NCBI GenBank assembly: GCA_903995005.1
Contig: CAJEZV010000008.1
Coordinates: 1 to 44,868 of the forward strand
DNA: 44,868 bases
Reading direction: 5' to 3'
Source of the DNA: an uncultured beta proteobacterium
Lineage (GTDB): Bacteria; Pseudomonadota; Gammaproteobacteria; Burkholderiales; Burkholderiaceae
Below the pieces are notes generated by a model that saw nothing but the letters and a program-made list of their open reading frames with translations, was not told where the DNA came from and did no database searches. The position numbers and the translations under genes are program-made. Shown one piece after another: positions 39,426 to 44,868 of this stretch (positions are counted from its first letter, which is position 1; every line of letters starts with the position of its first letter).

Positions 39426-39530
39426 GGCTAGATTGGTCTAAATAAAGGTTCTGCTTGAGTGGATGTCTTGTGATTATCATATGATAGATGTATTGACTAC
39501 TCTGTTCCAGTAAAGGCGTTTGGCAGGCTT

Positions 39531-40241
39531 ATGAACCAAGATCAACTTAAACAAATGGTAGGTGAGGCGGCGCGCGATGAAGTCTTAAAGCTGCCGGCAG
39601 GACAAATTTTAGGTGTTGGTACAGGCTCAACTGCTAACTGCTTTATCGATGCATTGGCTGCACATAAAGATCATTTTGCAGGAACGGTATCGAGTTCTAA
39701 CGCAACAACAGAGCGTTTGCTTAAGCACGGCTTTCGGGTTTTAGATCCCAATGATGTAGCCATCTTGCCTGCCTATGTCGATGGTGCCGATGAAATCGAT
39801 CCAGCAGGGCATATGATTAAAGGTGGTGGTGGGGCGCTTACGCGAGAAAAAATTATTGCCTCCATGGCTAAGCAATTTATTTGCATTTGTGATTCCTCTA
39901 AGCAAGTGCCAGTACTGGGTAACTTTGTACTTCCAGTAGAAATCATTCCCTTAGCAAAAGGTGTGGTCAGTAGAGAGCTGGAGAAATTCGGTGGTAAGGT
40001 CACTCTACGCTTGGCTAAAAGCACGCGAGTAGATTTAAATCAAACCCCAAGTGAACCGTTCGTTACCGATAACGGAGGGTGGATATTGGATGTCGCAGGC
40101 TTAAAGATTGCAGATCCAATCAAGATGGAAGCGCAAATCAATCAGATTGCTGGCGTGATCACAGTAGGCTTATTTGCAAAAGAGAAGGCCAACATCTTAT
40201 TAGTCAGTAACGCCTCTGGCGTTAGCCGCATATCACTCTAG
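39531..40241 (+). CDS. rpiA: Ribose-5-phosphate isomerase A
   Basis: Interconverts ribose-5-phosphate and ribulose-5-phosphate. 236 residues with GVGTGSTANCFIDAL, DGADEIDPAGHMIKGGGGALTREKI and SSKQVPVLG. It is divergent from tal, so the two genes of the same pathway may share control. Transcription may end at the hairpin at 40261-40287, which on this strand is followed only by GTTTG. Confidence 0.97.
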   Translation: MNQDQLKQMVGEAARDEVLKLPAGQILGVGTGSTANCFIDALAAHKDHFAGTVSSSNATTERLLKHGFRVLDPNDVAILPAYVDGADEIDPAGHMIKGGGGALTREKIIASMAKQFICICDSSKQVPVLGNFVLPVEIIPLAKGVVSRELEKFGGKVTLRLAKSTRVDLNQTPSEPFVTDNGGWILDVAGLKIADPIKMEAQINQIAGVITVGLFAKEKANILLVSNASGVSRISL

Positions 40242-40256
40242 TTAGAAAAAGGAAAT

Positions 40257-40287
40257 AAAAAACCCGACGGGGCTTCCCCATCGGGTT
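40257..40287 (-). terminator. Strong intrinsic terminator, minus strand
   Basis: AACCCGA (40261-40267) pairs with TCGGGTT (40281-40287), with an inner GGGG/CCCC stem and CTT loop. On the minus strand the stem runs into a T-run (40262-40257 plus more T after one A). It ends the small RNA described next, and weakly rpiA on the plus strand. Confidence 0.85.
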
Positions 40288-40414
40288 GTTTGCCATGGAT
40301 TGCATGGCGCAGGCGCTCGGAAGAGATTTAGTTCCTTAGCCTATGAGCATATAGATACGCTCATTTCTGAGTGGCTTTCGCCAATGTAGTGGGACACAAA
40401 ATCTGTCTCACCAC
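40257..40414 (-). ncRNA. Candidate structured small RNA, about 158 nt, class unknown
   Basis: In the 270-base gap between rpiA and yggX, the minus strand has an almost ideal promoter (next entry), then a row of hairpins, then a strong terminator, with no ORF worth calling. Hairpins in 5' to 3' order: GTGG-GACA-type stem at 40414-40389; TGGC-GAAA-GCCA with GNRA tetraloop at 40383-40372; ATGAGC/GCTCAT at 40364-40343; GGAA/TTCC around 40337-40319; GCCATG/CATGGC at 40308-40292; terminator at 40287-40261. The predicted start coincides with the base of the first stem. Hfq is encoded in the window, so an Hfq-binding trans-acting RNA is possible. I do not recognise 6S, SRP, tmRNA or RNase P features. 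Confidence 0.6.
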
Positions 40415-40420
40415 GATTAC

Positions 40421-40449
40421 ATCCTATGCCTGCCATTTCAGAGTGTCAA
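40421..40449 (-). promoter_or_regulatory. Promoter of the candidate small RNA
   Basis: On the minus strand a consensus -35 TTGACA (40449-40444), an exact 17-base spacer, and TAGGAT (40426-40421). It lies downstream of the yggX stop and points away from any coding gene. Start predicted at about 40414. Confidence 0.7.
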
Positions 40450-40511
40450 CAGCTGGAAACCAGTTTTAAAAATTTATTTATGCTGTCCCGCAGCAAGTTA
40501 GGTGAGGCTAT

Positions 40512-40784
40512 TTATTCAGCTGGTGGAACGTAGCCTTGCGCCATATCTGCGCCACCTTCAAAGAAGTATTTTTCAACTTGCTTCAGAAGGTACTGGCGAG
40601 CACGGGGGTCCGCCATATTGAGGCGGTTTTCATTAATCAACATAGTTTGATGCTTTAACCATGCAGCCCAAGCTTCTTTAGATACTTGATTCCAAATCTT
40701 TTTTCCAAGCTCACCAGGAAGCGGAGCGAAATCCATTCCTTCGGACTCTTTGTTGAGCTTGATACATTGAACCATGCGTGCCAT
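40512..40784 (-). CDS. yggX: Probable Fe(2+)-trafficking protein YggX
   Basis: Small protein implicated in protecting iron-sulphur clusters and intracellular iron handling. 90 residues, the family's usual length, with the conserved start MARMVQC (Cys7), [15 protein letters not shown], the block [30 protein letters not shown] and a C-terminal GYVPP. It follows argA on the minus strand after 22 bases, probably in one transcript. Confidence 0.96.
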   Translation of the reverse strand: MARMVQCIKLNKESEGMDFAPLPGELGKKIWNQVSKEAWAAWLKHQTMLINENRLNMADPRARQYLLKQVEKYFFEGGADMAQGYVPPAE

Positions 40785-40806
40785 CTGTAATGCCTTTCTT
40801 AAATCT

Positions 40807-42171
40807 TTATAGATCTTTAGTTAAAACCATGGACTTACGGTCCCAGTTATAAATTTGTTTTCTTTCTTCAGGCAAGTCGTCAACCGTAGCCCGCTTAAAG
40901 CCGCGCTTTAAGAACCAATGCTCGGTCCTTGTAGTGAGAACAAATAATTTTTTGATACCTTCTTGCTTGGCGCGCATTTCAACACGTTTGAGGAGACGCT
41001 CACCGTCGCCTGATCCTTGGACGTCTGGATCAACCGCAAGGCATGCAAGCTCGCCAACGCCATTTGGGAATGGGAAGAGGGCAGCACAGCCGAAGAGAAC
41101 GCGGTCATGCTCAATCACTGAGAAGCGCTGAATATCGCGCTCAATCACATCTTGTCCACGGGCAGCTAAGATACCTTCGTCTTCTAGTGGCATCGTCAAC
41201 TGCAAAATACCGCCCACATCATCCTGATTGGCTTCACGCAAGTTTTCAATATCGGAAGAGGCGAGCATCATGCCAATACCGTCATGGGTAAATAGCTCTT
41301 CTAATAAAGCACCATCTTGATTGCATGGCAAGAAGTGAACACGGCTAACACCTGCTCTGATGGCTCTACCAGAGATATTGAGAAGACTCTTCATGCCCAG
41401 ATCTAGCTCTTTATTCTCTGTAATATAGTCTTGCAACTGAGGCAAAGATAATTCTGTAATCAGATCACCTTCAGCATCGTGTAGACCTGCATAAGGGCTC
41501 AAGAAGATCAACTTATCAGCCTTCAGGGCAGCGGCAGTGGAAGCAGCCACATCTTCATAGGCGAGATTAAATGCCTGTCCGGTAGGTGAGAAGCCTAGAG
41601 GCGAGAGCAAGACAATCTTGTTGCTATCCAAAGACTGCGTAATAGAGGTGGAGTCCACCTTACGCACTAAACCGGTGTGGATGTAATCGGTGCCTTCAAC
41701 AACGCCGACTGGCATCGCGGTTATAAAGTTTCCGGAGATCACAGAGATGCGTGATCCTGCCATTGGAGTGTTTGGTAAACCACGGCTAAAGGCGGCCTCA
41801 ATATCAAGACGCAATTCACCAGCAGCTTCTTTGACGCACTCGAGGGCAGCGGCATCGGTAATCCGATAGCTGTGCATTGCACTCTTACCAAATTTACTTT
41901 TGATCTTGCGTAAGGTGAGCTGCTCTTCAATCTGCGGACGAATACCGTGTACCAAAACAATGCGCATACCCATAGCATGCAACATCGCAATATCCTCAAT
42001 CAGATTCTCAAGACCAATTTCCTGGACGAGCTCACCAGCAAAGGCGATAACAAAGGTCTTTTCACGGAAGCTATGAATGTAAGGCGCAACATCGCGCAAC
42101 CACCCTACAAAGGGGAAGTTGGAGGTAGATTCTTCGGCGTTTGAGGCCTGGTTCGGTGCATTTGTTGGCAT
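40807..42171 (-). CDS. argA: Amino-acid N-acetyltransferase (N-acetylglutamate synthase)
   Basis: First step of arginine synthesis, acetylating glutamate. 454 residues with an N-terminal amino-acid-kinase-like domain (about 30-275: [44 protein letters not shown]) and a C-terminal GNAT domain (about 305-450: [38 protein letters not shown]). The kinase-like domain usually carries the arginine feedback site. Start ATG at 42171 is only 17 bases from the start of hrpA on the opposite strand. Confidence 0.97.
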   Translation of the reverse strand: MPTNAPNQASNAEESTSNFPFVGWLRDVAPYIHSFREKTFVIAFAGELVQEIGLENLIEDIAMLHAMGMRIVLVHGIRPQIEEQLTLRKIKSKFGKSAMHSYRITDAAALECVKEAAGELRLDIEAAFSRGLPNTPMAGSRISVISGNFITAMPVGVVEGTDYIHTGLVRKVDSTSITQSLDSNKIVLLSPLGFSPTGQAFNLAYEDVAASTAAALKADKLIFLSPYAGLHDAEGDLITELSLPQLQDYITENKELDLGMKSLLNISGRAIRAGVSRVHFLPCNQDGALLEELFTHDGIGMMLASSDIENLREANQDDVGGILQLTMPLEDEGILAARGQDVIERDIQRFSVIEHDRVLFGCAALFPFPNGVGELACLAVDPDVQGSGDGERLLKRVEMRAKQEGIKKLFVLTTRTEHWFLKRGFKRATVDDLPEERKQIYNWDRKSMVLTKDL

Positions 42172-42188
42172 AGTGAGAAAATTATAGG

Positions 42189-43883
42189 GTGCAAGAGCCT
42201 ATAAACCAACAAAAACCCAAAGCAATGCCAAAGCCTGTGCCTGCTTCCAACACCTCACGCAGGCTGGAGATCCGCTTTCCGGAAGAATTACCAGTTTCTG
42301 GCCAACGGCAAATCATCAAGGATGCCTTGCAAACCCACCAGGTGGTGATTGTTTGCGGAGAGACGGGTTCGGGTAAGACCACTCAGCTGCCTAAGATCTG
42401 TTTGGACCTCGGTAGAGGCACAATCAACGGCGGTAAGTTGATTGGCCATACCCAACCTCGCCGAATAGCAGCTACTGCCACAGCCAAGAGAATTGCCCAA
42501 GAGCTAGGCTCCCCCATTGGCCAAGATGTTGGCTATCAAGTTCGCTTCGCAGATAAGACAAGCAATACCGCTTCGATCAAATTGATGACCGATGGCATCT
42601 TATTGGCAGAGACACAGCGCGACCCTCAGCTCAAAGCCTATGACACGCTCATCATTGACGAGGCGCACGAGCGTAGCTTGAATATTGATTTTCTCCTGGG
42701 CTATCTCAGACAACTGCTTCCAAAAAGACCCGACCTCAAACTGATCATTACTTCAGCCACGATTGATGCCCAACGTTTTGCGGAGCACTTTGCAATCAAT
42801 GGCAAAGTGGCGCCAGTGATTGAGGTTAGTGGACGACTCTTTCCAGTTGAACAGCGGTATTCACCACTAGAGCCCGATGCTAAGCCGGATGGCAAAAAGG
42901 AATCTAAAGTAGCAAAAGAAATTCCCGATGCCGTCGCAGAAGAAATCGCCAATGTTTGGTGTGAGGGTGCATCAGGCGCCGGAGACGTATTGGTATTTTT
43001 GCCTGGAGAGCGCGAGATTCGGGATTGCGCAGAAGCGCTTCGCAAGGATCATGTGCTACAACAACGCTTTCATCCAGAAATTCTCAGTCTGTTTGCGCGC
43101 CAATCAGTGGCGGAGCAAGAAAGAGTCTTTAGTTCAGGCAACGGCCGTCGCATCATTCTGACAACCAACGTGGCTGAGACTTCCCTTACCGTTCCCAATA
43201 TTCGCTATGTGATCGATAGTGGATTAGCAAGAGTCAAACGCTACTCTTATCGCAATAAGGTAGAGCAACTTCAGATTGAAGCGATTTCCCAAGCGGCCGC
43301 TAACCAAAGAGCGGGGCGTTGCGGCCGGGTATCTGATGGTATTTGTATTCGTCTGTATAGCGAACTTGATTATCAAAGCCGCCCTAAATTTACCGACCCA
43401 GAAATTCTGCGTAGCTCATTGGCGGCAGTGTTATTGCGTATGAGTTCACTGTATTTACCCAAGATTCAACATTTTCCGTTCATTGATAAGCCCTTGGGCA
43501 GAGCAATAACTGACGGTATGCAACTGCTGGATGAGTTGGGGGCAATTGAGTTTGATGAATCAGATGCCGCCGATGGCAAAGACATTAACAATAGCTTTAA
43601 GCTCACAGCCATTGGTAAGCAGTTAGCAGACTTACCACTAGATCCCCGAATTGGCAGGATGCTATTGGCGGCAAAAGAGCAGAATGCCTTAAAAGAGGTC
43701 ACGATCATTGCTTCGGCTTTGGCTACGCAAGATCCACGTGAGCGACCCATGGATCAGGGGGCTGCAGCTGACCAAGCGCATCTGCAATTTGCCGATGAGC
43801 GCTCTGAGTTCCTGAGTTTTGTAAAGCTTTGGGATTGGTATCAAGATGCCTTGCAACATAAACACAGCAATCGCCAATTATAA
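42189..43883 (+). CDS. hrpA: DEAH-box RNA helicase HrpA, N-terminal part ending at an in-frame TAA
   Basis: ATP-dependent RNA helicase; in E. coli HrpA resolves ribosome collisions. The 564 codons hold the full helicase core: Walker A GETGSGKTT (57-65), DEAH box 158-161 in DEAHERSLN, SATID, TNVAETSLTVPNIRYVIDSG, QRAGRCGRV, then the winged-helix/ratchet region. Family members run to about 1300 residues, so this ORF stops early. The TAA at 43881-43883 follows NRQL, and the same frame continues with HrpA-like sequence (next entry). Start is GTG 42189 or ATG 42225; the 17-base gap to argA leaves little promoter space, and an AT-rich ATTATA at 42181-42186 close to the GTG favours the ATG. Confidence 0.9.
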   Translation: MQEPINQQKPKAMPKPVPASNTSRRLEIRFPEELPVSGQRQIIKDALQTHQVVIVCGETGSGKTTQLPKICLDLGRGTINGGKLIGHTQPRRIAATATAKRIAQELGSPIGQDVGYQVRFADKTSNTASIKLMTDGILLAETQRDPQLKAYDTLIIDEAHERSLNIDFLLGYLRQLLPKRPDLKLIITSATIDAQRFAEHFAINGKVAPVIEVSGRLFPVEQRYSPLEPDAKPDGKKESKVAKEIPDAVAEEIANVWCEGASGAGDVLVFLPGEREIRDCAEALRKDHVLQQRFHPEILSLFARQSVAEQERVFSSGNGRRIILTTNVAETSLTVPNIRYVIDSGLARVKRYSYRNKVEQLQIEAISQAAANQRAGRCGRVSDGICIRLYSELDYQSRPKFTDPEILRSSLAAVLLRMSSLYLPKIQHFPFIDKPLGRAITDGMQLLDELGAIEFDESDAADGKDINNSFKLTAIGKQLADLPLDPRIGRMLLAAKEQNALKEVTIIASALATQDPRERPMDQGAAADQAHLQFADERSEFLSFVKLWDWYQDALQHKHSNRQL

Positions 43884-44868
43884 AATTTATGCAGAAGTAA
43901 ATTCTTATCACCACGTCGCTTGCGAGAGTGGCGTGACGTTCATGGTCAACTGCATACGATGCTGGGTGAAAAGGGCTGGAGAGAAAATGGACTTGCTGCG
44001 ACCTATGAACAAGTCCATTTATCACTCTTAACCGGTTTACTGGGATATGTTGCCAAAAAAGAAGAGGATGAAAAGTCGCAAGATCGCAATAGCAAGACTG
44101 GCGGCTATGTCGGTGCTCGTGGGATTCGACCATTTATTTGGCCAGGCTCAACGATTGGCAAAAAAGCTGGCGCTTGGATTCTGGCGGGGGAGTTGCAAGA
44201 AACCAATCGCATGTATGCGCGGACGATTGCCAAGATTGAGCCGCAGTGGGTTGAGAAAGTGGCAGCTCATCGTCTGATCAAATCCTTAAGCGATCCATTT
44301 TGGGATAACCCTCAGGGCGAGGTCTTGGCGTTTGAGCGTGGCACCTTATATGGTTTACCCATCTATCACGGTCGACGAGTACGTTATGAGCCTCATAACC
44401 CAGAAGAAGCAAGAGAGTTGTTCATTAGCCAAGCCTTAGTTCAGGAAGAAATGTTTGGGCGCATGGAAACACCAGCCCTCTATCGCGAAACTGAGGCAGA
44501 TGCCAAGAAAAAATACCCTGGTTTGTTTGGTTTTTTCTGGCACAACTGTCGCCTGATTAAAGAAATCGAGGCGCTGGAGCATCGTTCACGTCGTCCTGAC
44601 GTACTGGTCGACGATGATTTGCTGTTTGCTTTCTATGAATCACGTATTCCAAAAGAAGTTTGTAATCGCGAAGGCTTGATGGCATGGTTTAAGAAAGAGC
44701 CAGACCTAGATAGCCAGTTAAGACTGGAAAAAGCTGACCTCATGCGCCATGAGGCTGCTGGTATTACGGTTGATCGTTACCCCAAGAAGATGATGGTGGG
44801 TGGCGCTGAGCTTAGCCTGACTTATCACTTTGAACCTGGTAGCCCTAAAGATGGCGTGACTCTAGTAG
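43884..44868 (+). pseudogene. hrpA: HrpA C-terminal part, same frame after the stop (3' end outside the window)
   Basis: Directly after the TAA the frame of hrpA stays open for 328 codons to the last base. It encodes NLCRSKFLSPRRLREWRDVHGQLHT-type sequence, GGYVGARGIRPFIWPGS, ILAGELQETNRMYARTIAKIEPQW and LFAFYESRIPKEV, which are recognisable middle and C-terminal HrpA segments (OB-fold and DUF3418 region). So hrpA is split by one nonsense codon with no frame change. In-frame re-start codons are TTG 43920 and ATG 43959, neither with a good ribosome site. It may be a real nonsense mutation, a base-call error, or a functional split or readthrough gene. Confidence 0.85.

Noticed and set aside
40257-40414. 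Identification of the candidate RNA as 6S RNA
   Set aside because: Length is roughly suitable, but I could not pair the 5' and 3' ends into the long closing stem with central bubble; it folds better as separate hairpins.

Overview
The window looks like a chromosomal core segment of a freshwater betaproteobacterium of the Burkholderiaceae, most likely Polynucleobacter or a close relative. This is inferred from gene order and protein character: dnaX-ybaB-recR; surE-pcm-nlpD-rlmD; ndk-rlmN-ispG-hisS-yfgM-bamB-der-hfq-hflX-hflK-hflC-hisZ-purA; yggX-argA divergent from hrpA. Base composition is moderate and gene packing tight (many 4-11 nt overlaps). I see no rRNA, CRISPR, IS element, prophage or integrase. 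The sequence starts inside dnaX and stops inside hrpA.

Layout. 1-2634: DNA replication/repair cluster dnaX (5' cut), ybaB, recR. 2848-10327: an OprB-type porin followed by a three-gene CzcCBA/CusCBA-type heavy-metal RND efflux operon; all three efflux genes use TTG starts, and a predicted promoter and 5' stem-loop precede the first. 10350-14841: surE, pcm, nlpD, a PolB-like 3'-5' exonuclease and rlmD, tightly coupled, with no rpoS where relatives of this cluster usually carry it. 15004-15870: a possible 26-codon membrane peptide and a Bax-inhibitor-1 family gene on the minus strand. 16048-30141: the long housekeeping run from ndk to purA (nucleotide, isoprenoid, tRNA charging, outer-membrane assembly, ribosome biogenesis, Hfq, HflX/K/C, histidine and AMP synthesis). 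30194-34731: malate synthase G, a papain-like hypothetical, a 51-residue minus-strand small protein, a dienelactone hydrolase family enzyme and an acidic hypothetical. 34824-38437: tRNA-Leu(CAG) (minus), RNase R, rlmB and a small DUF2892 membrane protein. 38460-40241: transaldolase and ribose-5-phosphate isomerase A, divergently arranged pentose-phosphate enzymes. 40257-40449 (minus): what looks like an independent, highly structured small RNA with its own promoter and terminator. 40512-44868: yggX and argA (minus), and hrpA (plus), which carries an in-frame TAA in mid-gene.

Best leads: (1) the unassigned ~158-nt RNA gene between rpiA and yggX; (2) the single in-frame stop in hrpA, after which the same frame continues coding recognisable HrpA to the window end; (3) hflX, whose conserved N-terminus lies upstream of any ATG/GTG/TTG and overlaps the end of hfq; (4) the papain-like hypothetical at 32480; (5) three loci where a stem-loop begins almost exactly at the predicted transcription start. 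No large undescribed defence or mobile system is visible; the novelty here is at the level of RNA elements, small genes and unusual gene ends.
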